A stretch of 64,000 bases of DNA from Cercis canadensis (taxonomy: Eukaryota; Streptophyta; Magnoliopsida; Fabales; Fabaceae): contig QAOA01002460.1 of NCBI GenBank assembly GCA_003255065.1, positions 17,378 through 81,377 on the forward strand. Direction: 5' to 3'. The first letter of the stretch is position 1. Each line of letters opens with the position of its first letter. The translations under genes were made by a program, and so were the position numbers. Below the pieces are notes generated by a model. It was not told where the DNA came from. It saw nothing but the letters and a program-made list of their open reading frames with translations, and ran no database searches. Of the stretch, positions 23,780-35,454 are shown one piece after another.

Positions 23780-24996
23780 TCCTTTAATTTCTCATAGGAA
23801 CTCTGCATGTGATTTCAAAAAGAACACAAAACAGAAGTAATCAGTGAAAATACTTACATTATGCTAGAAGCTCAATTTTTATGTTAGAATTCAAGATACT
23901 CACATAAGTCCTTGCTGCCCTGGGTGTTGACCACTGGTCCGTCTCATCATTATGGTTCAACCTACAAAAAAGTTATGGGATGGTAGCCTCTCTACCTAGT
24001 TCCCGTGTCTGAAACATATAATATATTTGTGTTAGTTATCAATGATAAATTAAAACATACATATAAAAACTTTATTACTAGTAAATAAAACTTACATATC
24101 GTCTTTTATGCTCTGACAGAGAAATGGAGCCTCCCTTGTTCAGACATCCTCCCTCACTAGCTGATCGATTCTGTTTGTTTCGCTCTGAGTTCTCCTTAAA
24201 CTCAGGGTCAGTTGTCCACTTAATCCATAGTGCATCAAGGACATGGTCTGCCAACCACTTCCCCTTCGACTTGCGAGAACGAATAGAAGCTAAGTTTGCT
24301 CGGATCGTGTCAGCACACTTAAGCCCCTAAATCCGCTTAACAGCAACATCATGCTCCGGATCCCACTTACAATATTTCTGAAGCATTATGAGAAATTAGT
24401 TAGACTACTAGTTGAACACAATTGACAAACAACATGTGTAAAGTAAATAACATAATTTAATTGTATAACCTGAAATTCGCCAAACCATATATCTCTCACT
24501 TCTTGGGGAATATCCTTCCAGCTCGTCCATGGTTGCTCATACTTGCCCTTCATGATGGAAGAAATGATAGCAACCGTCTGATGGGACGGTATAAACCTGT
24601 ACAATGTGATTATAAAATTTATTATATATAGTACATATATAAAAATAGTATTAATAACAACAAATGAACATAGAAAGTGTAGACATCATACTCCTTCCCA
24701 TTCGGTTGAACCAACATCCTACTAACAGTCGATCCACATGCCTCCGTAGTTGACCCAGCAGCAGAAGAACCTTCAGTAGATGGTGCATGTGATGGTGCTA
24801 TGTGGGTGGATTCAATGGGAGTAGGAGACGGTAAGGGATCAATATGCACTTCAGGGGGTGCAGAATAAGTATGTAATGAGGCAGGAACTCTCCCTCTGCC
24901 TCGGGAGCTATAACTACTAGCACGTCCGCCTGTCCCTGACATCTGTAAATACAAAAACATCAAATATGTCAGTGAGACATTAAGTAATAAGTACAT
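23780..24996 (-). pseudogene. TNP1-like protein of CACTA 2 (Transposase_24)
   Basis: N-terminal exon around 24940-24690 begins MSGTGGRASSYSSRGRGR and is Ser/Pro-rich, low-complexity, as usual for TNP1. The next exon about 24600-24470 carries FIPSHQTVAIISSIM ... IWFGEFQ with an intron between. A third, about 24375-24090, reads KYCKWDPEHDVAVKRI and then a stop, followed by KSKGKWLADHVLDALW and EFKENSEQNRQNR, the typical conserved block. A last piece near 23990-23890 follows. The accessory protein would bind the TTCCAACGG repeats. At least one in-frame stop (near 24330) makes this copy doubtful. Confidence 0.65.
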
Positions 24997-25046
24997 TCAC
25001 AAATTTTTATAAAAAAAAAATGTCACAAATAAATTAACCTTAACAA

Positions 25047-25770
25047 TCAATCACTATCAACTAAGTAATCATTAGGGACTTCATCCTCAGTTTCAGGCTC
25101 CTCGCTATCATATGATTCTTCATCTTCTGCACCATACTCTCCCACCTCCTCATCAGTTTCAACATGTGCATTAATTGTCATGTCCATTAAATCTTCTCCC
25201 ATATTATGCTCATCTCTTAAATTATCAGCAATTTGGTCTGAAGAAGAGACTTCAGTGAAGTGCAAAGTTCTATCATCTTGAAATGGAACATCCCATAATT
25301 CAATTGTGCGCCTTGATTTAGTCTTAATCACCACAAACCAGTCTCTCTTGTTAGGATTTGGGCATGGCGATGGTGTAAAATATACTTGCTCCGCTTGTTG
25401 AGCAAAGATAAATATATCCTTACCATTGTATCTCCTATTTGATTTAACCTCAATAATCCTATACTTGAGACAAATTCTTGTACCCATGGGCGAAGGATTA
25501 AACCATTTACACTTGAAAAGTGTTAATCGCTTAATAGGAATTCTGGGATACTCTATCTCAATTATCTCTTCTAACAATTCCATGATATAAAATATCTGTT
25601 CCACTAAGACCTACTCCAAAATTATTTGATTTTCGATTATGTGCCCAATTGGATGTGTGAAAAGAATAACCATTCACGAAATAAATTGGGAATGTCTTCA
25701 CTACTCTTAAAGGCCCCCAACCTAAATTGTACAAAATCTGATCTGAGATGTTATTGTAAGGATTGTGCAC
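25047..25770 (-). pseudogene. TNP2 C-terminal region (DUF4216)
   Basis: Two overlapping frames: 25770-25558 (HNPYNNISDQILYNLGWGP ... NFGVGLSGTDILYHGIV) and 25604-25047 (IIEIEYPRIPIKRLTLFKCKW in part, IFIFAQQAEQVYF, WFVVIKTKSRR), shifted relative to each other. This is the DUF4216 domain that ends plant TNP2-type transposases; QAEQVYF is its most recognisable block. The protein then has an acidic tail (ETDEEVGEYGAEDEESYDSE) and ends at 25047. A frameshift near 25600 separates the halves. Confidence 0.75.
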
Positions 25771-26052
25771 CTATTAACCATGAAGACATAAAAAGTGTTA
25801 TATGAACACATCTGTTATAATAGATAATAATGATAATTTCATGATGTAATTGTAGAAATGCAAGCACTTACATATTCTTTGAATAAATGGACAAAATTTA
25901 ATTCTATATGTTTGTCAACTTCAATGGAGCTGAGATTAGTGAATGTTGATGTCAATGACTGAACATAAATGCTGCAATCATCATCATCATATGCATTAAA
26001 CACTAATACATAGAAACTTGTAAAATCTTCAATAACACATGAAAAATATGAC

Positions 26053-26760
26053 TTACTTCAGGATGAGTTCAACTTCAGGGCAATTTAAAAGAATATATAA
26101 AGATATTGCTGCTAGTTCATCTTCACTTAGATAACGAGTTTTACATGCTCCTTCACGTCGGCCAGGATAGTTAAAAATAGATAGTAGAGGATGCAAAGAC
26201 GACTCTCCACCATCATCATTTCGAGGCACTCTTCTATTTCTAGCATGTACGTGAGACTCAAAGTAATAAGAACAAAACGTAGAAGTCACTTCAAGTATGT
26301 AAGCTTTGCAGATAGAACCCTCCATATGAGCTTTATTTTTCACTTTTCTCTTAAGATGGTGTAAGAACCTATGAAAAATCGAAATATTGCATGATTATAA
26401 TAAATATAAATGACGAGGCATTAAATAGTAATTAATTTCAAAGGATAGATTTAGACCTCTCAAATGGATACATCCATCGATATTGTACAGGTCCACCAAC
26501 TCGTGCTTCATACACTAAGTGTATTGGTAAGTGTTCCATTACATCAAAAAAGCTAGGAGGGAATATCTTCTCCAATTTACACAAGATAAGAGGAATATTT
26601 TGATCCATCTTGTCCAGTCGACTTTCTTCTAGCATCGGACAACATAAGTCTCAAAAGAAATAACTTAATTCAGTCAAAGATTCCCAGATAGGAGTAAGCA
26701 AACAACTAAACGCAATTGGAAGCAATCTCTCCATGAAGACATGACAATCATGACTCTTCA
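26053..26760 (-). pseudogene. TNP2 middle region (DUF4218)
   Basis: Frames 26635-26438 (CKLEKIFPPSFFDVMEHL, HLVYEARVGGPVQYRWMYPF) and 26343-26053 (KNKAHMEGSICKAYILEVT, FCSYYFESHVHARNRRVPRN) form the DUF4218 domain that follows the catalytic core in CACTA TNP2 proteins. They are separated by an intron at about 26455-26350. An in-frame stop lies near 26655, between this domain and the catalytic part. Spacing and order relative to the other TNP2 pieces are normal. Confidence 0.75.
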
Positions 26761-26846
26761 AATGCTGCAAAGTGCAACTTCTCATATTAACACATTTGCC
26801 CAAGTTAGATGCATATCCATCTGGAAGCCTCAGGTCATGTACCCAC

Positions 26847-28397
26847 TCACATATTGCTCTTTTTTTTATCCATATTCAAAGTGTATTGTGCTTTCGGTTT
26901 GACAAATTTTCCATTGCCTCTGTCTTCCAACTCTAAAGCCTTTCGTCTGCAATACAAACCAAGATCCATTCTTGCCTTGACATTATCCTTGGTTTTGCCT
27001 TTAACATCCATGACTGTGTTGTAAATATTTTTGAAGACATTACTCTCCGTATGCATAACATCCACATTGTGCGGATTCAACAAATCACACCAATACGGTA
27101 AATCCCAAAATATACTGCGTTTAGTCCAATTATGATGAATCCCGTAACCAGGTAAATTATACCTTCTTCCAGTATCTGTTATCTTAGGAAATTGAAAAAC
27201 TTGTTCAAATACTTCAACTCCTGAGTATTGCTTAGGCGGTTGCCCCAATTCTTTTTGACCTTTCAAAAAATTCATCTTATTCTTACGAAATGAATGATTC
27301 ATGCTCAAGAATTGTCGATGATAATCAAAATAACAAATCTTTCGAGCATTTTTAGCATAAAATGCTTTTGAACTTTGCATACAAATAGGACAACCCAAAC
27401 GACCTGCTATTTGCCAACCCGACAACATACCATACGCAGGAAAGTCATTGATAGTCTACATCAAAGCAGCCTTCAAAGAAAAATTTTGCTTCTTAGAAAT
27501 GTCATATGTTTGTACACCATCATCCTATAACAGTTTCAGATCATCGATCAGAGGCTGTAGGTACACATCTATATTGGTCTTTGGATTATGTGGGCCAGGA
27601 ATTATTATTGTTAGGAACATGTTTTCTCTCTTCATACACATTCCAAGAGGAAAATTGTACAGCGTCAAAATTACAGGCCAACAAGAGTATATATTAGAGT
27701 TCATATTGAAAGGACTGAAACCATCAGAGCACAGACCTAATCTCACATTTCTGGGTTCTGATGCAAACTCCGGGTGAGTTATATCAAAATGCTTCCAGGC
27801 TTCTCCATCTGAAGGGTGTGACAACACTCCTTCTTCACGTCGATTTTCATGATGCCATCTCATGTATTCTGCAGTTGCATTAGAGGCAAACAATCTTTGT
27901 AACCGAGGAATTATCGGTAAATACCACATCTGTTTCTTTGGAATCTCCTTTTTTCGACTATTTCTACTTCCTCTATCCACAAAACGAGCTTCACCACAAA
28001 ATCTACATTCTCTATTTGCTTCACTATTACCATAATACAACATACATCCGGATGGACAACAGTCTATTTTTTTAGAACCACACCCAAGTTGAGCCACTAA
28101 TTTCTTAGTCTGATAAAAATTATCGGGCATTCGATGACCCATAGGCAAGATCTCTTTTATCAATGTGATTATCTCATCAGTACAATTATGATGCATATTA
28201 TAATCAGACTTAATGCTCAAAAGTCTAACGGCAATTGATAATACGAAGTGGCTCTCACATCCATCCCACAAAGGAGATTGTGCAGCACATAGCATCTCAT
28301 AAAACTTCGCGGATTTAGAATTAGGTTCCTCTGGTTCATAGTCAAAACAGAAACTAGAGCCCTCAGCATCAATAACCATTCGCTCATATAGATTCAA
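26847..28397 (-). pseudogene. TNP2 transposase catalytic core (Transposase_21), inactivated
   Basis: Two large frames, 28397-27525 and 27428-26847, cover the En/Spm transposase core that cuts CACTA ends. Visible blocks: NFYQTKKLVAQLGCG, CCPSGCMLYYGN, RFCGEARF, WKHFDITHPEFA, LGLCSDGFSPFNM (with the conserved Asp), GWQIAGRLGCPICM and NPHNVDVMHTESNVFKNI (the family's DVMH block). Stop codons at 27525 and about 27456 lie between the frames, and a poly-A-associated frameshift near 26860 cuts off the end. This copy cannot make a full transposase, though the homology is strong and the decay moderate. Confidence 0.85.
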
Positions 28398-28715
28398 ATC
28401 ATCAGAAATTGGATCAACTTCATAACCTCTTCTAAGAATTGGTGGTTCAATCTCCCTATGATTATACCAATAGTAATAATGTGGCTGAAAACCTTTCTTA
28501 TATAAATGTAGCCTTACTTCATCCGAATTATGAAATCTTGTGCACTTACATCTTAAGCATGGACACCTAAATGTTCATTGCTGTTTAAACACTTCCAGTT
28601 TTTTAGCAGCTTCAATAAATGTCTCAACACCCTCTATGAATGAATTTAATAACGTATTTCCTTGAGGATTTTTCGTAATGTACATCCAACGACGATTCTC
28701 AAGTATCTCCATCTA
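28398..28715 (-). pseudogene. TNP2 N-terminal Transpos_assoc domain
   Basis: Continuous with the core in frame: starts near ENRRWMYITKNPQGN, then FRCPCLRCKCTRF and LYKKGFQPHYYYWYNHRE. This Cys-rich block is the transposase-associated domain at the start of TNP2 proteins. An in-frame TGA sits just before FRCPCLRC (about 28580). The N-terminal Met is probably at about 28710, marking the upstream edge of the recognisable transposon. Confidence 0.7.
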
Positions 28716-28760
28716 TTCAAACACTAAAATAGGATTTCATTAAATTTTATTTCTTTACGG

Positions 28761-29245
28761 ATTGATCTTAACTTAAAGCTAAATTGGTATGGCTTCTATC
28801 TCGTTCTTTGAGAGTGCTTCACACAAACAGAAGCTTATATAAGTAACTAGTTTAATAAAATTTCAGCAGCACCTCCCCATGGTTCTCCAAGTACACGAAA
28901 TACGCTGCATAAGCAGCATAAATATGCACCCAGAGAAACACAAAGAGATGATGTAAAATTTTAATAGACAAGTTACAAAATAAACTTGCATATCTAATTT
29001 AGTGAATGCACTTCTCTAAGAACAGTCCCAAAATTGGGGACTATCTAAGAGTTAACTCTACTCAGTTAACGCTTAGACGAGTTTCTAAGTTAAATAAACT
29101 ATCCTATCTAAGAGTGTGTCTTCGAAAAAATATTACTATTTAATAAGATATTTACGAATTTAGGTTAGTTTTGAAATTATTTTACCAATATGGGTTACTT
29201 TTTCGCCTATTACACGCTACAACGTTTTTATCAAAAAAACATAAG
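28761..29245. other. unassigned sequence upstream of TNP2
   Basis: Should contain the CACTA 2 promoter and 5' end if intact, but no subterminal repeats or terminal TAGTG were seen. A small palindrome GTCCCAAAATTGGGGAC lies at about 29024-29040. Confidence 0.3.
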
Positions 29246-29770
29246 TTCAAAGGATTTTTATGGGTTCCACTCATACCCTTCTATTTTCCCAGCTCCGTCT
29301 CTGTCTCCTAATATGTCCTCCCCTCAACCCCTATGCGACCTACCCTTTTCCTTCTTTCCTTTTCTCTTGCTTTCTTGTTGTTTTTCCTTTGGGGTTAAAA
29401 TGTTATTTGTTTGTGTGTTTTCTCTATGAGAGAGGGGAGGAAAGGAGAAGAACAGATTTGTATTGATAAAAGACCTACCAAAATCCACATCCCACAATTT
29501 TTTGGTTGGATCTTGCTAAAATGTGAGATGTCAATTTTGGTGGGTCTTTTATCAATACAAAACTGTTTTTCTCCTCTCCCTCTCATAAAGAAAACACAAA
29601 AGCAACTAACCTTCCAACTCCAGAGGAAGTGCAACAAGAAAGCATGAGAAAAGGAAATAAGGAAAATGGTAGGACACATTGGGGTTGAGAGGAGGACATA
29701 TCAGAAGGAGACAGAGACAGAGCTGGGGGAAAGAGAAGGGTCTGAGTGGGACCCATAAAAATCCTTTGAA
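29246..29770. repeat. long inverted repeat (foldback, about 525 bp)
   Basis: TTCAAAGGATTTTTATGGGT at 29246 pairs with ACCCATAAAAATCCTTTGAA ending at 29770, and pairing continues with mismatches to a centre near 29510. The arms contain matching CT-rich/AG-rich tracts. It is a foldback element or MITE able to form a long hairpin RNA. A GCGTTTTCTATAAGAAAACGC palindrome follows directly at about 29775. Confidence 0.8.
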
Positions 29771-31040
29771 ATCGCGTTTTCTATAAGAAAACGCAGATTC
29801 ATATCTGCATTTTCTAATTGCAAACGCATATTTAAATAATACATTATCACTATATATTTTTAAAAAAATAAAAGTGCTATTACAAGAATAAGCAATTGGT
29901 AACATTAAACATGAATTTGAAGGAAAAATAAAATTAAACATATGACTTTAAAATTTTTGCTAACCTTTGCTTTCTATTCACAAATGCAGCAGCTAACAGC
30001 CGTGTCAGTAGATCAAACACCGAAGATACACAAAGTCCCTAGCTTCAGCTAATCCTCCTCACAGACACAATGCACACTTTTATCCCTTTGTGCATAAGAA
30101 AAAAAAAATAATGAATATAATAAATAACAACTACATTAACTTTTCACCTCTACTGCATTAAAAAACTATGAATACAAATAAGTTTTTTCAAATTTTTAAA
30201 GAAATTATAAATTTATCATGGCTCTAGCCTTTATGTTGTTATATCAATCAAAAAGTTTAAAAGTAAAACTTAGTCCCAAAGAAACAAAGCATACATGAGC
30301 CAAAACCAAACCTTTGATAGAATATATACATTTTGCACTCAAAAACTTCAACTATACCATGTCAACAAACCAATTAATTTCTGACATGTCAGTAGTGACA
30401 ACATTTTACCACAAGTAGCCAAATGACCATCTAATATGGAAAATATTTGTTAAATTACCTAAATATTTATCCCAAAGAAAGCAATTAATTTGTCTCTCAT
30501 TGAGGCACACTACCATTGACATATAATCTCACATTAAATATCCAAGTCTGAATTTAATCTAATTACCAGACCATCCCAAGTTCAACAAAATTCATACCAC
30601 TGATACCAACATGTCAAATGTGGATCCAAACAAATAATAGGAAATAAATACAAGAAGTTTAATTATAAATTGTAAAAACAGATAAGAAAGGAAAAGAACA
30701 TAGATGAAAAGTGCCCATAGCACTGCCTCACTGGCTAGCATATAATCTAAACTTCCTTCTAACTTTGAAAGAATCATTTATTTTGATATACTGATTTGGA
30801 CTAGTATTAAATTATTTACCTAATCATCATCTTGATAGGCAGCTTTTTGTACTCTTCGACAACTAGCCGTTCACTCAAAATTGAACAAAGTTTCATTTAA
30901 TTTTACATGTAAAATCTAGGGGACTGCTAAGTTTCTAACAATATCTAACCATCACAGCTTAAATCATCCTTAAAAGAGTAGGATATGTCAATCAATATCT
31001 TTTTTCTTCTAACCCTAAAGCAACATTTTTCTAAAGGAGA
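29771..31040. other. unassigned AT-rich region
   Basis: Nothing definite. Short open stretches with possible exon borders exist (for example about 30845-30895 minus, ILSERLVVEEYKKLPIKMM), but no family was recognised. Confidence 0.25.
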
Positions 31041-31059
31041 AGTCATTTACATTCTGATA

Positions 31060-31130
31060 ATAATAGCCCAAGTAAAATGCTAGATGTCCAGTTTTATCTT
31101 GTTTTACTTGAATGCCATTTGGAAGTTCAA
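31060..31130 (-). pseudogene. unidentified exon-like block
   Basis: After a pyrimidine-rich TTTCCTTTAG acceptor the minus strand reads ELPNGIQVKQDKTGHLAFYL without stops, up to a possible donor AAT|GTAAAT near 31050. Codon-like composition suggests a real exon of a gene I cannot name. Confidence 0.3.
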
Positions 31131-32672
31131 GGCACTAAAGGAAAAGAGACAAATCATATTTAAAAAATAAGGTCATGGATAGTTGATGGTTGATGGTTTA
31201 CTTTTTTTACCGGAAGTGAGTAGGATAGCATAGAACCGAATTGCAAGAGAGATTTTTTCTATTACTTCTCTTTCGGTAGTATTTTGCTCTTATCTTTCTT
31301 AGTGGAGGATGTAAACTATTTCAATACCCAAAAAGAACTATTTCTTTTTTGTTCTGATTAAATTAATTGAAATTGCTAACAAAGCCTTTTTGACTAAATG
31401 CTGCAAGAATCAAAGGTTATAATTCAATTGCTTATCAATGTGTTTGGGCATTATACCACCACTAAAAAAGAAACTGTTATTCAGATTTCTTTTATAAATG
31501 TTTTAGACTAAAGTGTATTTATAATATTTTTAGATAAATAAATGCTTCTTATCATTTTATTTTATTTAAAAGTAATTATAAATATATTTTAATTTGACAA
31601 CAACTTTACCTAATATTACTCCTAAAAAATTCCAAAAATTGACTAGTGAGAAGCTAGGACAATCGGTGAGGTTTGGAGAGCACTGCACAACATCTATGAT
31701 TAATGGGTGATGGGAAAAGGGAGAAAAAACAAAAATAGTACTCAGCAAAGGAGGGTTTTTTTGTTTTTTGGCCATGAGTTGGCAAATCAGGTTAATCATT
31801 ATAAATTTCTGGGAAGAGAAGAAGACAACAATTTGCAACAGAAGATTAAAAGCTTTTGAGTACCATATTCATTTGCAAAAAGCATATAATCATTCAAAGA
31901 AAAATCATGTTATCACCTCAGCCTTTTTCTTTCATTTCCCTCATTTACCCTATATATGTCTCTTACTTTTGCTCTCTATGTAGCAAAATCAAAATGGAAC
32001 ATCAAGATTTTAATATGTCCTATGAGATAAAAAAAAATCTACAGATGATTTCACCCAAGCTAACAAAATCACATATGAAGAAGGTTTTGTGCATATTTTA
32101 AAAAATTCAGCAGTCTTGAGAACCAAAAAGATTCTAAATAGGTCAAACATTTGAATAATGTTTTTAAGGCAAGGAAGAAAGATAACCCTCTATAGAAATC
32201 AACACCCCTCTCATAAGGGCCAAAAACATTGTATACAGATAAGGATACTAATTTTGGATGGCATAAAAGAAAAAAAAAAATTGATTCCTAAAGCAACAAG
32301 ATATCTTGTATTAGATCCAAAGAACATGAAGAATAACCATAGGTAGAGTCATAATGCATGCATGGCTGCATTTAAGGATCCACTTGCAGCATCCCAATTT
32401 GAAATTACAAATATATATAAGAGTCACATCTTAACGGACTCTGAATTTGGCCAATACACTAAGTAACTTATGCTGTAATTTATGTCTCTTTATTAGTAAG
32501 TTGGACATACACATTATAGGAGAGGCTGCAACTCTCACCAGTCAAAATAAAAATTCTAATCTAATAGGGTTGTCTATCAAGTTATAAACCACAATACCAT
32601 GAATGATAAATGTCTGTACATAAGTACTCTTTGTATGTGTATACATGTATATATGTATCTAACACCACAAAC

Positions 32673-32762
32673 CTGGTGAATGCCACTTTCATGAGCAAAA
32701 GCATTAGCTCCCACAAGAGCCTTATGTGGTTGTACCAGCTGCAAACCAGTGTACTCTTCGAC
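32673..32762 (-). pseudogene. 2-isopropylmalate synthase exon fragment
   Basis: A 90-base exon, acceptor TTCAATAG|GTC at 32762 and donor CACCAG|GTTTG at 32673, encodes 30 residues: [16 protein letters not shown] then [32 protein letters not shown] is the conserved metal/substrate region of the isopropylmalate synthase/methylthioalkylmalate synthase family (leucine biosynthesis, plastid). One extra residue is present in the LQLVQ part. Neither the preceding exon (IGERAGNASLEE region) nor the following one (DGMLKHK region) was found on either side, so it is a stray captured exon. Confidence 0.8.
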
Positions 32763-33548
32763 CTATTGAAAAAGATAATGAATATTTTAACAATAGATAA
32801 AGGTATTCAAAAGGAGAGATAGAGGGAGAAAGAAGGATAGTTTTTGGTCACAACCTAAGGATGAGCCTCAAATTTTACACAATAAAAACTGTTACAAATA
32901 AATTAAAGCATGCAATATCAAATTAAACAATTTCTTACTTGAAGTTACACATGTGCAAACTGAATAAAAAGCAAGATACAGAACAATAAGGCATGAAAAG
33001 ACAAAATATAGAATACCTAATAGTCATAGTAGTTTAATTTAATGATTAGGTAGCAATGAACATACAACCGAAACAGAAAAAAGAAACAAGTCTTATATAT
33101 TATCAACCAATACATTCATAAGTTAATTCCTGAGTTTAAATTCTTCTGATTAGATAATTAGATATAGGATTAAGGATCTAACACTGAGAAGATGTGCAAT
33201 GATACTTAATAAGGCCTGCTTGCCCTTTAAGGAGATATGGAAAGTAGCAAGGGGGAGGGGGNCCAACCAAAGACACCAAAGGCAGCATAAATTGCACACA
33301 GCTATAAAGCTTTTCCCACTTTGCTCCTACCAAATTCTTTGAATCCAATTGATAGAAATTTCTCAGAGCTATGTGGGCACAATTAACCAAACACTACAAA
33401 AAGCTTAATTCAATTGTAGCCAGTTGCCAGACAATACAAGAAAAGATGTGCAAGAGTAAAGGTACCTAAATCCATCTAACAACTAACAATGTAAACCAAG
33501 AAGTCTAGCAGAGAATCAATAGGATTATACAGAAGCTATAGGTTACTC

Positions 33549-33605
33549 TAACCTCATAAATGTCAGCATTAGATATTGCCACTACCCTAGGACATTCAAA
33601 CTTAC
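33549..33605 (-). pseudogene. unidentified exon-like block
   Basis: Between an AG and a GAG|GTTAGA donor the minus strand reads KFECPRVVAISNADIYE with no stop. Splice borders and composition resemble an exon; the family is not recognised. Confidence 0.3.
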
Positions 33606-34255
33606 TATCCAGAACTCATTTGTGGGACAAGGTAGCGCTTAGCAGCTATATACATAATGAGGTATATAAAAATAAAGAATGAGAGTTTCATTACTCTAAA
33701 TGTTAGTTGTTCAGTAACAACACTCAAAAACTGAGCTAATCTTACCAAATTATTTCAGTGGAGGAGATAAGAAAACTTAATTAACACATGCATGAAAAGA
33801 TAGCCACCCATATTTCAATTAATTCAATTGTTTAGAGATACTCTGAAATCAAATCTCCTATTTCCTAGAGGAAGAATGGTTCAGATTAAGAGAAGATTAA
33901 CTCAATAAAATTTATATTGATGCTTGATTAATGTTATAGATATTTATATCTTAATTAAACCAAACTCCATGTCAAGTTGTGGAATAGGAATAAGTAGGGT
34001 CACTCATTAAGGTGGTCTTTGATTTATATGAAAACATTACCCAAAATGCCAACAGTTCTGNATATGGGAATGTCACTTTCTCATGGTGCAAGTTTTACAG
34101 ACATATTCTCAAGTATTTACGGTTTCATGGAATAGTGTTTTGTCCACTTTCTCACATTTTTAACCATCAATGGATGCCACACTAAAATAAATAAACAGAA
34201 CAATACATAAAATGTGCCAACAATAGATTAAAATATTTAATTTATTTGACTCAAA

Positions 34256-34969
34256 GCAAAAGGGTACTTGGTAATTATTAGGACACTGGCCCAACAGTCC
34301 AGTAGTTAATGTGTAGGTGTATTTTTGTATTTCCCATTTACTAACTTGGTCTTTAGTCATGGTCCACTGAGTTTTATGCATAGCTCACTATTTACAACAA
34401 AAGGTTTTACTTTTACAGTGTCTTTCTTCTATGTCATTTTGTTCATGATGTTGAAGGTCATTGAATGATATATGAGTGAATGAATATCCTAACGACATCT
34501 TTTTCTGCATTGACTCCTATTGGTACAGTTACATTTGTGGACCAATGCCCTTTGAATTGGTACACAAGTTTTGAACCAAAACAAGAGGCATACAAACAGA
34601 AGCAACAGTTCAGCAAAAGGGTACTTGGTAATTATTAGGACACTGGTCCAACAGTCCAATAGTTAATGTGTAGGTGTATTTTTGTATTTCCCATTTACTA
34701 ACTTGGTCTTTAGTCATGGTCCACTGAGTTTTATGCATAGCTCACTATTTACAACAAAAGGTTTTACTTTTACGGTGTCTTTCTTCTATGTCATTTTGTT
34801 CATGATGTTGAAGGTCATTGAATGATATATGAGTGAATGAATATCCTAACGGCATCTTTTTCTGCATTGACTCCTATTGGTACAGTTACATTTGTGGACC
34901 AATGCCCTTTGAATTGGTACAAAAGTTTTGAACCAAAACAAGAGGCATACAAACAGAAGCAACAGTTCT
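34256..34969. repeat. tandem duplication, 357-bp unit x2
   Basis: GCAAAAGGGTACTTGGTAAT starts both copies (34256 and 34613). The copies differ at a few single bases. No coding content was recognised. Confidence 0.9.
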
Positions 34970-35137
34970 GGTTTCAAGTAAATTAGTTCCAAAAATCTAG
35001 TACTAAATTGAAACACTATTTCTAACACCACTCAACCATAGACCAAATAGTAATAAAAACTTGGGAGCTAATTAAATCCTACACATTATACATATTTGAC
35101 ACATGCTATATTCTAACAATAAGGAAACAAAGTGTAC

Positions 35138-35204
35138 CTGAACTTTTTGTCTGCACCAATTATGCCCATTTCAATGTTTTTTTCTGGAGCTTTGTCCCTC
35201 AAGC
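35138..35204 (-). pseudogene. 20S proteasome alpha-2 (PAB) exon fragment, copy 1
   Basis: Acceptor CATCTAG|GC at 35204 and donor TTCAG|GTAC at 35138 bound 67 bases that end in KNIEMGIIGADKKFR. This is the block just before the C-terminal VLTPAEIDDYL of plant 20S proteasome alpha-2. The upstream residues of the exon read in a shifted frame for about eight codons, consistent with one lost and one gained base, so the copy is decayed. The last coding exon and all preceding ones are missing nearby. Confidence 0.75.
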
Positions 35205-35241
35205 CTAGATGACAAAAGCAAAAAAAGGAAACAAAGTGTAC

Positions 35242-35308
35242 CTGAACTTTTTGTCTGCACCAATTATGCCAATTTCAATGTTTTTTTCTGGAGCTTTGTC
35301 CCTCAAGC
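35242..35308 (-). pseudogene. 20S proteasome alpha-2 (PAB) exon fragment, copy 2
   Basis: Second copy of the same exon, 104 bases away. It reads KNIEIGIIGADKKFR, keeping the Ile found in functional family members where copy 1 has Met, so copy 2 is closer to the ancestral state. It has the same local shifted frame as copy 1, so that lesion predates the duplication. Confidence 0.75.
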
Positions 35309-35454
35309 CTAGATGACAAAAGCAAAATATGAATTCCAGCATTACTACAATATGTACGGTAGGGAAAAACTTAATTTAGCAAACAGGAAGGAGAGTTATA
35401 TTGGCATAATATGAGAAAGAACTCATATTGGCATAAGCACTGAATGTCCACTCA

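Larger units (their letters stand above)
23534..28760 (-). mobile_element. CACTA transposon 2, TNP2/TNP1 type, 5' end not found
   Basis: The 3' terminus CACTACAAATTTCTTGG at 23534 is followed by subterminal repeats of a different word, TTCCAACGG/CCGTTGGAA (23549-23730), so this is another family from CACTA 1. On the minus strand, 5' to 3', come the TNP2 transposase (28.7 to 25.0 kb) and TNP1 (25.0 to 23.8 kb), the canonical En/Spm order. No matching TAGTG-ended terminus with CCGTTGG repeats was seen to the right, so the right boundary given is only the start of TNP2. The insertion target is known from the repeat copy at 21475. Confidence 0.8.
35123..35330. repeat. tandem duplication, 104-bp unit x2, containing an exon
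   Basis: GGAAACAAAGTGTACCTGAA starts both copies (35123 and 35227). Each contains one copy of the proteasome alpha-2 exon with its acceptor and donor. Confidence 0.9.

Noticed and set aside
29190-29679. Several short overlapping frames on both strands
   Set aside because: They fall in the arms of the foldback repeat, and mirror-image frames are expected there.
31460-31478. CACTAAAAAAGAAACTG as the missing terminus of CACTA 3
   Set aside because: It resembles the CACTA 1 right end (CACTAAAAGAAAACTGG), but no TTTCTCACGG subterminal repeats follow, and the preceding CAC does not match the TTA after 57210.
33392-33404. CACTACAAAAAGC as a CACTA terminus
   Set aside because: No subterminal repeat array and no matching target duplication; likely chance.
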